DNA from: Bacteroidota bacterium
GTDB lineage: Bacteria > Bacteroidota > Bacteroidia > Bacteroidales > JADFUO01
Direction of reading: 5' to 3'
DNA length: 12,474 nucleotides
Assembly (NCBI GenBank): GCA_015222115.1
Contig: JADFUO010000288.1
Coordinates: forward strand, 1-12,474
Position 1 is the stretch's first letter, and every line of letters begins with the position of its first letter. Shown piece after piece: positions 1 to 6,907 of this stretch. The notes beneath the pieces were generated by a model. It was not told the DNA's origin, did not search any database, and was given only the letters and a program-made list of their open reading frames with translations. The translations under genes and the position numbers were made by a program.

Positions 1-296
1 GTATTGAAGTGAATAATGAACTTGATGCTATAAAGGAATTTTTAAAACAATCAGCACAAGTTTTAAAATCCGGCGGCAGGTTAGTTGTTATTTCATATCA
101 CTCGCTTGAAGACCGCTTGGTTAAAAATTTTATGAAGTCTGGAAATTTTGAAGGCGAAATTTTAAAAGATTTTTATGGAAACCCATTGGTTGATTTCAGA
201 TTAATTACCAAAAAACCAATTATAGCGGCTGCTTCGGAGATTGAAAAGAACAGCAGGGCAAGAAGTGCAAAATTAAGAATTGCGGAAAAAATATAA
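1..296 (+). CDS. rsmH: 16S rRNA (cytosine(1402)-N(4))-methyltransferase RsmH, C-terminal part (5' truncated by window edge)
   Basis: This is the last ~97 residues of RsmH (MraW), the SAM-dependent enzyme that N4-methylates C1402 in the decoding centre of 16S rRNA. The frame is already open at base 3 and reads IEVNNELDAI, a family signature just after the SAM-binding core. The GTG at position 9 is therefore an internal valine codon, not a start. Further family marks are SGGRLVVISYHSLEDR (VISYHSLEDR is diagnostic), then ITKKPI and the C-terminal NSRARSAKLR. The gene ends in TAA and is followed after 9 nt by the FtsL-like gene, the usual first-genes order of dcw clusters. The N-terminal SAM-binding motif lies outside the window, as would any mraZ. 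Identification is secure; only the length is unknown. Confidence 0.96.
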   Translation, partial: IEVNNELDAIKEFLKQSAQVLKSGGRLVVISYHSLEDRLVKNFMKSGNFEGEILKDFYGNPLVDFRLITKKPIIAAASEIEKNSRARSAKLRIAEKI

Positions 297-305
297 ACAA
301 TAGTT

Positions 306-677
306 ATGGTAAGCAATAATATCAAAAACACTAAAAATAGAACAGGTGAAGAAAGATTAGCTGAAAAATCATTGCAACAATTGCTTGGCGGAACATTTTT
401 AATACGTGATAAAGCTGTAAGCCTTTTGCCATTTTTATTCTTCCTTACATTTTTAGCAATTTTTTACATAGCCAACACTTATCTGGCTGAAAAAACAATT
501 AGAGAAATCGCAAAAGTAAAAAAAGAGGTTAAAGAATTTAGATATGAATATATAACAACAAAATCGGAACTTATGTTTTATAGTAAACAAACACAAGTGG
601 CTAAAAGTCTTGAATCAACAGGAATAAAGGAATCAACAAAACCACCACGAAAAATAATAATTGAAACCAATAGATAA
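306..677 (+). CDS. ftsL: FtsL-like bitopic cell division protein
   Basis: This 123-residue protein sits exactly where ftsL belongs, between rsmH and ftsI. A cytoplasmic N-terminus (residues 1-36, with EERLAEKSLQQLLGG at about 16-29) is followed by one hydrophobic helix (about 38-58, rich in Leu/Phe/Ile). After it comes a charged, probably coiled-coil, extracytoplasmic stretch (about 60-100), then a Pro/Lys-rich tail. This matches the FtsL-like proteins of Bacteroidota, whose conserved segment lies before the membrane helix. In characterised bacteria FtsL joins FtsQ and FtsB and activates the FtsW-FtsI synthase; the same role here is inferred from position and topology. The ATG at 306 is the first start codon after the rsmH stop, which is in the same frame. 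No ribosome-binding consensus is visible. FtsL proteins diverge strongly, so direct homology to E. coli FtsL cannot be shown by eye. Confidence 0.88.
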   Translation: MVSNNIKNTKNRTGEERLAEKSLQQLLGGTFLIRDKAVSLLPFLFFLTFLAIFYIANTYLAEKTIREIAKVKKEVKEFRYEYITTKSELMFYSKQTQVAKSLESTGIKESTKPPRKIIIETNR

Positions 678-692
678 CAAAATATTAATCAA

Positions 693-695
693 TTG
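693..695 (+). other. TTG start codon of ftsI
   Basis: The ftsL stop (675-677) lies in the same frame, and the five codons between it and 693 (CAA AAT ATT AAT CAA) contain no ATG, GTG or TTG. The next TTG is at 717, inside the short cytoplasmic tail; the membrane helix begins at about residue 12. The upstream sequence is A-rich with no GGAGG-like motif, as is usual in Bacteroidota. Choice of TTG is therefore forced by the sequence unless the rarer ATT at 684 is used. Confidence 0.85.
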
Positions 696-2807
696 AAAGA
701 CATTAAAAAAGACATATTGTGGAGAGTTTACCTGGTTTATCTGGGTATTTTGTTTTTCGGAATTATTATTATCGGAAAGGTAGTTTATATTCAGTTTTAT
801 GAAGGAAACGCTTTAATTAAAAAGGCGCGGCAGCAAGAACTGAAATATTTTAACATTGAAGCTGTAAGAGGCAATATTTGCGCATCTGACGGGAGCTTGC
901 TGGCGACTTCAGTCCCTGTCTTCGAAATCAGAATGGATGTTGGTTCCAACCTTATTTCCGATGAGTTCTTTAATGAAAAAGTTGATTCGCTTGCCTATTG
1001 TTTATCTAAACTCTTTAAAAATAAATCAAAAAAGGAGTATTTAAGTGATTTAAAAAATGCCCGAAAAAAAGGAAACAGATATTTTCGTTTAAAGCGGAAA
1101 GTAAAGTATGAACAGTTAAAAGAATTACGAACCTTTCCGATTTTGAGATTGGGAAAATATAGAGGAGGCTTGATAGTGATACCGAAAACTATCAGGAAAA
1201 TGCCTTTTAAAGAACTGGCAAAAAGAACTATTGGATATGAAAACAAAAAGGAAAATCTTTTTGTAGGACTTGAAGGGGCATATTCCGAATATTTGGAAGG
1301 GAAAAAGGGTAAACAATTAAGACAAAGGATTTGCAATGGCGATTGGAAACCCATACAAGATGAAAATGAAATTGAACCCCAAAACGGTAAAGATATTATT
1401 ACAACAATTGATATAAATATTCAGGATGTTGCTGGAAATGCACTTTTAGAACATCTAAAAGAACACAAGGCATTTCAGGGATGTGCCATTTTGATGGAGG
1501 TTGAAACAGGATATATTAAAGCTATCGCTAATTTACAATATGATTCTTCTGATAATAAATACAAGGAATCATATAATTATGCTTTTGCAGAAAATGTTGA
1601 ACCCGGTTCTACATTTAAGCTGGCTTCAATGATTGCTGTTATTGAAGATAAAAAGGTCAATTTAAGCGACACTATTGATACCGGAGATGGCTGGATCGTA
1701 TATTATAACCGAACAATGAGAGATGCCCGTAAGATCAGGGATGGTAAAATAACCTGCAGGGAAGCATTTGAAAAATCTTCAAATGTTGGCGTTTCAATGA
1801 TCATTTGGGATGCTTATAAAAAAAATCCGGAAAAATTTGTTGAGCACCTTTATGATATGTCACTTAACAAACCTTTGGGAATTGAATTTCAGGGTGAAGG
1901 GCATCCGTTTATTAAACACCCGAAGGATAAAAAAATATGGTACGGTACAACTCTGCCATGGATGTCAGTTGGCTATGAAATTTCTTTAACTCCCTTACAA
2001 ATTCTTACTTTCTATAATGCAGTTGCTAATGGAGGAAAAATGGTTAAACCCATGTTTGTTAAGGAAATCCGGCAGACAGGAAAAACAATTAAAACATTCA
2101 AACCTGTTGTCATCAATAAATCTATTTGTTCAACAAGAACTATTGATACAGTACAAAGTCTTTTGGAGGGTGTTGTTGAACGCGGAACAGCCAAAAGTTT
2201 AAACAACAGTATCTACAAAATTGCAGGAAAAACAGGTACGGCACAAATTGCGAATAAAAATAAAGGATATAGCAAAGGGTTTTATAATGCTTCTTTTGTA
2301 GGATACTTTCCGGCCGATGATCCAAAATATTCATGTATTGTGGTAGTAAATAAACCGTCAGGAGAGAAGTATTACGGCAGTTCAGTGGCAGCTCCGGTAT
2401 TTAAAGAAATAGCAGATAAAGTTTATGCCACACAATTGGATATACATCAGCAAAATGAAGAAGAGCAAGGTGAAATATATATTCCTTTGGTTGCAGCAGG
2501 TAATCAAAGCGACCTGCAAAAATTTTATCAAACCTTTGATTTTCCTATTGATACACTAAGCTCTACTGCTGAATGGGTGGTAACTTCAAGAAATAACAAT
2601 TCCGTGAAGTTCGGTAAAAGAAGGATAAAGCCCGAAATAGTTCCGAATGTATATGGTATGAGCGCAAAAGATGCAATTTATATTCTGGAAAATTTAGGTA
2701 TGCGAACAAAATTAAGAGGCAAAGGAATAGTAAAAAATCAGTCGGTAAAAGCTGGAAGTAAAGTTAGGAAAGGTACTGAAATCACATTAAATCTATCAAC
2801 AATTTAA
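693..2807 (+). CDS. ftsI: Septal peptidoglycan D,D-transpeptidase (class B PBP, FtsI/PBP3 type) with C-terminal PASTA domain
   Basis: This 704-residue class B penicillin-binding protein cross-links new septal peptidoglycan in the periplasm as partner of FtsW. Residues 1-10 are cytoplasmic and about 12-35 form the membrane anchor. The PBP dimerisation region follows, with RGNICASDGSLLA at about 59-71. The transpeptidase domain carries all three active-site motifs: STFK at 306-309 (Ser306 nucleophile, Lys309), SSN at 362-364 and KTG at 513-515. After a linker (about 580-645) comes a single PASTA domain (about 645-704, with VPNVYGMSAKDAIYILENLG). PASTA is typical of Bacteroidota and Gram-positive division PBPs and missing in E. 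coli FtsI. The start must be TTG at 693: it is the first usable codon after the ftsL stop in the same frame, and the next in-frame ATG lies beyond the membrane anchor. A SpoVD-like name is possible, but dcw context favours FtsI. Confidence 0.96.
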   Translation: MKDIKKDILWRVYLVYLGILFFGIIIIGKVVYIQFYEGNALIKKARQQELKYFNIEAVRGNICASDGSLLATSVPVFEIRMDVGSNLISDEFFNEKVDSLAYCLSKLFKNKSKKEYLSDLKNARKKGNRYFRLKRKVKYEQLKELRTFPILRLGKYRGGLIVIPKTIRKMPFKELAKRTIGYENKKENLFVGLEGAYSEYLEGKKGKQLRQRICNGDWKPIQDENEIEPQNGKDIITTIDINIQDVAGNALLEHLKEHKAFQGCAILMEVETGYIKAIANLQYDSSDNKYKESYNYAFAENVEPGSTFKLASMIAVIEDKKVNLSDTIDTGDGWIVYYNRTMRDARKIRDGKITCREAFEKSSNVGVSMIIWDAYKKNPEKFVEHLYDMSLNKPLGIEFQGEGHPFIKHPKDKKIWYGTTLPWMSVGYEISLTPLQILTFYNAVANGGKMVKPMFVKEIRQTGKTIKTFKPVVINKSICSTRTIDTVQSLLEGVVERGTAKSLNNSIYKIAGKTGTAQIANKNKGYSKGFYNASFVGYFPADDPKYSCIVVVNKPSGEKYYGSSVAAPVFKEIADKVYATQLDIHQQNEEEQGEIYIPLVAAGNQSDLQKFYQTFDFPIDTLSSTAEWVVTSRNNNSVKFGKRRIKPEIVPNVYGMSAKDAIYILENLGMRTKLRGKGIVKNQSVKAGSKVRKGTEITLNLSTI

Positions 2808-2825
2808 ACAAACAATCCAAAAGAA

Positions 2826-2828
2826 TTG
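2826..2828 (+). other. TTG start codon of murE
   Basis: The six codons between the in-frame ftsI stop (2805-2807) and this TTG contain no start codon. Downstream there is no ATG before the conserved N-terminal MurE sequence begins (SSVAFDSRE from about residue 25). The region before it is A-rich (CAATCCAAAAGAA) and lacks a Shine-Dalgarno match. This is the second consecutive TTG-started gene in the operon. Confidence 0.82.
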
Positions 2829-4274
2829 AATCAGTTAAAAGACATATTATATAAAACAAACATCACAAATGTAAAAGGTTTGACTGATATTGAAATTAGC
2901 AGTGTAGCTTTTGATTCCCGCGAGGTTAAGCCCGGATGTGTTTTTGTTGCCGTTAAAGGTACAAATGTTGACGGTCATAATTTTATTGATGATTCAATTC
3001 AGAAAGGTGCTGTTGCTGTTGTTTGCGAAAAATTTCCGCAAAATCTGAAAGATGGAATAACTTACATTAAAGTCAAAAACAGCGGTTTTGCTTTAGGAGT
3101 TTTAAGTTCAAATTTTTTTAATAATCCTTCCTCAAAATTAATATTGGTTGGTGTAACCGGTACAAACGGAAAAACAACGATTGCAACCCTGTTACATCAA
3201 TTATTTATTTTGTTGGGGTACAAAACAGGGCTTTTATCAACCATTCAAAATAAAATAAACGAACAAGATATTCCTGCAACTCATACAACGCCTGATGCTC
3301 CGAAAATTAATGAAATCATTAGTAAAATGATTGATTCGGGCTGTTCGTATTGTTTTATGGAGGTAAGCTCTCATGCTATTGATCAGAACAGGATTGCAGG
3401 GCTTGATTTTGCCGGAGCAATATTTACAAATATTACACACGATCATTTGGACTATCATAAAACATTTAAAAATTATTTAAGGACAAAAAAACGATTTTTT
3501 GACCTGCTGCCTTCAAGTGCTTTTGCTTTAAGCAATATTGATGATAAAAATGGGAAAATCATTCTTCAAAATACAAAAGCTAAGTCAAAAACATATAGTT
3601 TAAAACATAAGTCGGATTTCAAATGCAAAATAATTGAAAATCAAATTGAGGGTTTGCAATTAAATATTGACGGTGAAGATGTTTGGTTTAGAATAATAGG
3701 GAATTTTAATGCATATAATTTATTAGCAGTATATGCAACTGCCATTTTACTCGGCGAAGAGAAATCAAAAGTTTTAACTGCGCTCAGCAGCCTGAAAACA
3801 GTTGAAGGAAGATTTGAATACATAAAAACGAAAAATAATATTATTGCAATAATAGACTATGCTCATACACCTGATGCACTTAAAAATATTTTAGATGCTA
3901 TTTCGGCAATCAGGACAAAAAATGAACAGCTAATTACTGTTGTAGGAGCAGGTGGCGACCGTGATAAAAAGAAACGAAGTCTTATTGGAAAAGTTGCAGC
4001 CGAAAAAAGTGATAAAGTAATACTTACTTCTGATAATCCCCGCTCGGAAGTCCCCGAACAAATAATTGAAGAAATTAAAAATGGTGTTGATCCGGTTAAT
4101 TATAAAAAAGTAATTTCAATAACCAACAGGAAAGAAGCTATAAAAACAGCGTGTGTTTTGGCAAGGGCGGGAGATATTATTCTTGTGGCTGGAAAAGGTC
4201 ATGAAAAATATCAGGAAATCAAAGGGATAAAATATCCATTTAATGATAAACAAATTTTAAAAGAATATTTATAG
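2826..4274 (+). CDS. murE: UDP-N-acetylmuramoyl-L-alanyl-D-glutamate--2,6-diaminopimelate ligase
   Basis: This 482-residue cytoplasmic Mur ligase performs the ATP-dependent addition of the third stem-peptide residue. The N-terminal substrate domain has FDSREVKPGCVFVAVKG at about 29-45. The central ATPase domain carries the P-loop GTNGKTT (112-118), EVSSHAIDQNRI (179-190), TNITHDHLDYH (201-211) and the probable carbamylated lysine at 221. The C-terminal domain has EGRFEYI (327-333), DYAHTPDALKN (344-354) and GAGGDRDKKKR (374-384). DNPR at 403-406 is the motif known to select meso-diaminopimelate over L-lysine, so a DAP-type wall is inferred. The start is TTG at 2826, first after the in-frame ftsI stop. 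The gene ends in TAG, directly followed by the mraY ATG. murF, which often follows murE, is absent at this site. Confidence 0.97.
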   Translation: MNQLKDILYKTNITNVKGLTDIEISSVAFDSREVKPGCVFVAVKGTNVDGHNFIDDSIQKGAVAVVCEKFPQNLKDGITYIKVKNSGFALGVLSSNFFNNPSSKLILVGVTGTNGKTTIATLLHQLFILLGYKTGLLSTIQNKINEQDIPATHTTPDAPKINEIISKMIDSGCSYCFMEVSSHAIDQNRIAGLDFAGAIFTNITHDHLDYHKTFKNYLRTKKRFFDLLPSSAFALSNIDDKNGKIILQNTKAKSKTYSLKHKSDFKCKIIENQIEGLQLNIDGEDVWFRIIGNFNAYNLLAVYATAILLGEEKSKVLTALSSLKTVEGRFEYIKTKNNIIAIIDYAHTPDALKNILDAISAIRTKNEQLITVVGAGGDRDKKKRSLIGKVAAEKSDKVILTSDNPRSEVPEQIIEEIKNGVDPVNYKKVISITNRKEAIKTACVLARAGDIILVAGKGHEKYQEIKGIKYPFNDKQILKEYL

Positions 4275-4277
4275 ATG
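4272..4277 (+). other. Abutting murE stop / mraY start (TAGATG)
   Basis: The murE TAG and the mraY ATG touch with no spacer and share a reading frame. This is the only TAG stop among the gene ends visible here; seven of the others are TAA and one is TGA. The arrangement favours translational coupling or reinitiation by terminating ribosomes. Coupling is inferred, not shown. Confidence 0.6.
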
Positions 4278-5528
4278 TTTTATTATATATTTCAATATTT
4301 AGAAGATACATTTCATTTTCCCGGAGCACAGGTGTTTCAGTTTATTACATTCCGTGCAGCACTGGCAGTGATTACATCATTAATTATTTCATTGCTTTTC
4401 GGTAAAAGATGGATTAAATACCTGAACAAAAAGCAGGTTAGTGAAACTGTAAGGGACCTTGGACTGGAAGGACAGATGGAAAAACAAGGAACTCCAACCA
4501 TGGGCGGACTAATAATTTTAGCTGCAATTTTAATCCCGACTTTATTATTTGCAAGATTAGACAATGTTTATATCCTTTTAATGCTTTTTACAACAGTATG
4601 GCTTGGATTAATAGGATTTACCGATGATTATATAAAAGTATTCAAAAAAAATAAAAAAGGACTTGCAGGAAAATTTAAAATAGCCGGACAGATAATTCTC
4701 GGACTGGTTATAGGTGCAACAATGTATTTTAGTGATGCAGTGGTAATCCGTGAAAAAATTCCTGAAACTAAAATTGTCACACAAAATATTACCGAAAATA
4801 CTATCGGGTCAAATGAAACAGCAAATTATTTTACTAAAGAATCGATTAAATCAACCAAAACAACCATTCCGTTTGTAAAAAACAATGAACTCGATTACGC
4901 AATATTATTGTCGTGGTTGGGTGATGGCTATCAAAAATGGGCATTCCTGATTTTTATTCCAATAGTAATTCTAATAATAGCTGCAGTTTCCAATGGTGCT
5001 AACCTGACAGATGGAATGGATGGTCTTGCTACAGGGACTTCGGCAATAATCGGGGCAACTCTGGGAATACTTGCGTGGGTTTCAGGTAACATCATCTTCG
5101 CAAATTATTTAAACATAATGTACATACCAAATACGGGCGAGCTGACAATTTATGTTAGTGCGTTTGTTGGTGCCTGTATCGGATTTTTGTGGTACAATTC
5201 TTATCCCGCACAAATTTTTATGGGTGATACGGGAAGCCTGACAATTGGTGGTATTATTGCCGTTTTTGCAATAATAATCCGTAAAGAATTATTAATTCCG
5301 ATTTTATGCGGGATATTTTTAGCAGAGAGCTTTTCGGTAATACTACAGGTTAGTTATTTCAAGTACACAAAACGAAAATATGGCGCTGGAAAAAGAATTT
5401 TTAAAATGTCGCCATTGCATCATCATTTCCAGGTATTAGGTTACCCCGAACCTAAAATTGTTCAACGGTTTTTTATTGTTGGGATAATGCTTGCAGTGCT
5501 GACGATAATAACATTAAAACTAAGATAA
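4275..5528 (+). CDS. mraY: Phospho-N-acetylmuramoyl-pentapeptide-transferase
   Basis: This polytopic inner-membrane enzyme transfers phospho-MurNAc-pentapeptide from UDP to undecaprenyl phosphate, forming lipid I. Family motifs are [11 protein letters not shown] (72-82), the catalytic Asp pair in GFTDDYIKV (114-122), [15 protein letters not shown] (240-254), [12 protein letters not shown] (315-326) and SPLHHHFQ (379-386). About ten hydrophobic helices can be counted (for example near 26-42, 78-94, 98-115, 135-152, 223-239). At 417 residues it is about 55 longer than the ~360-residue E. coli enzyme. The extra length is mainly a hydrophilic Thr/Asn/Lys-rich segment at about 155-207, between a helix ending near 152 and one starting near 222, predicted to lie outside the cytoplasm. 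Enlarged MraY proteins of this kind are known in Bacteroidota. Its ATG directly follows the murE stop. Confidence 0.97.
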   Translation: MFYYIFQYLEDTFHFPGAQVFQFITFRAALAVITSLIISLLFGKRWIKYLNKKQVSETVRDLGLEGQMEKQGTPTMGGLIILAAILIPTLLFARLDNVYILLMLFTTVWLGLIGFTDDYIKVFKKNKKGLAGKFKIAGQIILGLVIGATMYFSDAVVIREKIPETKIVTQNITENTIGSNETANYFTKESIKSTKTTIPFVKNNELDYAILLSWLGDGYQKWAFLIFIPIVILIIAAVSNGANLTDGMDGLATGTSAIIGATLGILAWVSGNIIFANYLNIMYIPNTGELTIYVSAFVGACIGFLWYNSYPAQIFMGDTGSLTIGGIIAVFAIIIRKELLIPILCGIFLAESFSVILQVSYFKYTKRKYGAGKRIFKMSPLHHHFQVLGYPEPKIVQRFFIVGIMLAVLTIITLKLR

Positions 5529-5551
5529 AGAATTAGTATACAAAAAATTGA

Positions 5552-6895
5552 ATGAGCAAAAACAAGATAGTTATACTTGGAGCCGGAGAAAGTGGCGTTG
5601 GGGCAGCCGTTTTGGCTAAAGTTAAAGGCTTTGATGTTTTTGTTTCTGATAAAGGAAAAATTGAAAAAAAATATAAGAACGTTCTTTCACAATATGATAT
5701 TGAATTTGAAGAGGGAAAGCATTCTGAAAAATTGATTTTACAGGCTGAAGAGGTTATTATAAGTCCCGGAATTCCCGATAATGTGCCCGTAATAAAATCG
5801 CTTGTGCAAAAAGGAATAAAAATAATATCCGAAATTGAATTTGCAGGCAGATACACTAATGCAAAAAAAATTTGCATAACGGGAAGCAACGGTAAAACCA
5901 CTACTACATTGCTTATCCATCATATTTTTAAAAATGCAGGTTTAAATGCAGGATTAGCAGGAAATGTTGGACAAAGTTTTGCAATGCAGGTGGCAACTAA
6001 AAATTACGACTATTATGTGCTTGAGATCAGTAGTTTTCAATTAGACGGTATGTATGATTTTAAGGCTGATATTGCTGTTATTTTGAACATAACACCCGAC
6101 CATTTAGACAGATATAATTACAATTTTCAGAATTATACAGATTCAAAATTCAGGATTCTTCAAAATCAAACCAACGATGATTTATTTATTTATTGTATGG
6201 ATGATAAGGTAATAATTGATGAAATAAGCAAAAGAAAAATTTTATCAAAAACTTATCCTTTTACTATACAAAAAAATATATCAAACGAAGGAGCATATTT
6301 ATCAGAAAATAACATAATTATTAATATCAAATCAACAAGATTTATTATGACATTAGAAGAATTAGCATTACAGGGAAAACATAATATTTATAATTCAATG
6401 GCTGCCGGTATTTCTGCAAGGCTTTTAGATATCCGTAAAGATACAATAAAACAATGCTTGTCGGATTTTCAGAATGTGGAGCACCGGCTTGAATATGTGG
6501 CTACTATCCATGGTATTGAGTTTATTAACGATTCAAAGGCAACTAACATTAATTCAACATGGTATGCCCTTGAAAGTATGGATAGACCTGTGATTTGGAT
6601 TGCCGGAGGAATTGATAAAGGCAATGATTATAATATTTTAAGAAGCTTGGTGAGAAAAAAAGTTAAAGCAATTGTTTGTCTTGGTGTGGAGAATAAAAAA
6701 ATTTACAATGCTTTTGCTGATGATGTTGAAACAATTGTTGAAACAATATCAGCAAATGATGCAGTTAAAACAGCTTTTAATTTTGCTGAAAAAAATGAGA
6801 TAGTGCTTTTATCTCCTGCCTGTGCCAGTTTTGATTTATTCAATAATTATGAAGATCGCGGAAAGAAATTCAAAAAAGCTGTTAATGAATTGTAA
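5552..6895 (+). CDS. murD: UDP-N-acetylmuramoyl-L-alanine--D-glutamate ligase
   Basis: This 447-residue cytoplasmic Mur ligase adds D-glutamate to UDP-MurNAc-L-Ala, close to the family's usual length. The N-terminal Rossmann-like domain starts IVILGAGESGVGAA (6-19), and SPGIP is at 71-75. The ATPase domain has the P-loop GSNGKTT (111-117), GNVGQ (137-141), EISSFQL (158-164), NITPDHLDRY (179-188) and the probable carbamylated lysine at 199. The C-terminal domain shows EHRLEYV (310-316), FINDSKATN (324-332) and GGIDKG (352-357). Near the end is LSPACASFDLFNNYEDRG, a strong MurD marker. The ATG at 5552 gives a start just before the Rossmann strand; the 23-nt gap after mraY is the longest in the window and shows no terminator hairpin. 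A TTG at 5548 is out of frame and not used. Confidence 0.97.
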   Translation: MSKNKIVILGAGESGVGAAVLAKVKGFDVFVSDKGKIEKKYKNVLSQYDIEFEEGKHSEKLILQAEEVIISPGIPDNVPVIKSLVQKGIKIISEIEFAGRYTNAKKICITGSNGKTTTTLLIHHIFKNAGLNAGLAGNVGQSFAMQVATKNYDYYVLEISSFQLDGMYDFKADIAVILNITPDHLDRYNYNFQNYTDSKFRILQNQTNDDLFIYCMDDKVIIDEISKRKILSKTYPFTIQKNISNEGAYLSENNIIINIKSTRFIMTLEELALQGKHNIYNSMAAGISARLLDIRKDTIKQCLSDFQNVEHRLEYVATIHGIEFINDSKATNINSTWYALESMDRPVIWIAGGIDKGNDYNILRSLVRKKVKAIVCLGVENKKIYNAFADDVETIVETISANDAVKTAFNFAEKNEIVLLSPACASFDLFNNYEDRGKKFKKAVNEL

Positions 6896-6907
6896 AATAT
6901 TAATAAA

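Noticed and set aside
9-296. GTG at position 9 as the start of a 95-residue gene
   Set aside because: The frame is open to the window edge and the codons before it complete the RsmH signature IEVNNEL, so this is an internal valine of a truncated gene.
995-1354. 119-residue minus-strand open frame inside ftsI
   Set aside because: It is antisense to conserved ftsI sequence, its translation is low-complexity Phe/Ser/Leu typical of antisense of Lys/Glu-rich coding DNA, and it has no recognisable domain.
5529-5551. Possible promoter or terminator in the longest gap (mraY-murD, 23 nt)
   Set aside because: It is too short for a promoter with its own leader and shows no inverted repeat or T-tract; it reads as an A-rich ribosome-binding region.
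5533-5901. 122-residue minus-strand open frame over the murD 5' end
   Set aside because: It lies opposite the conserved MurD Rossmann and P-loop region, and its hydrophobic translation is explained as an antisense shadow.
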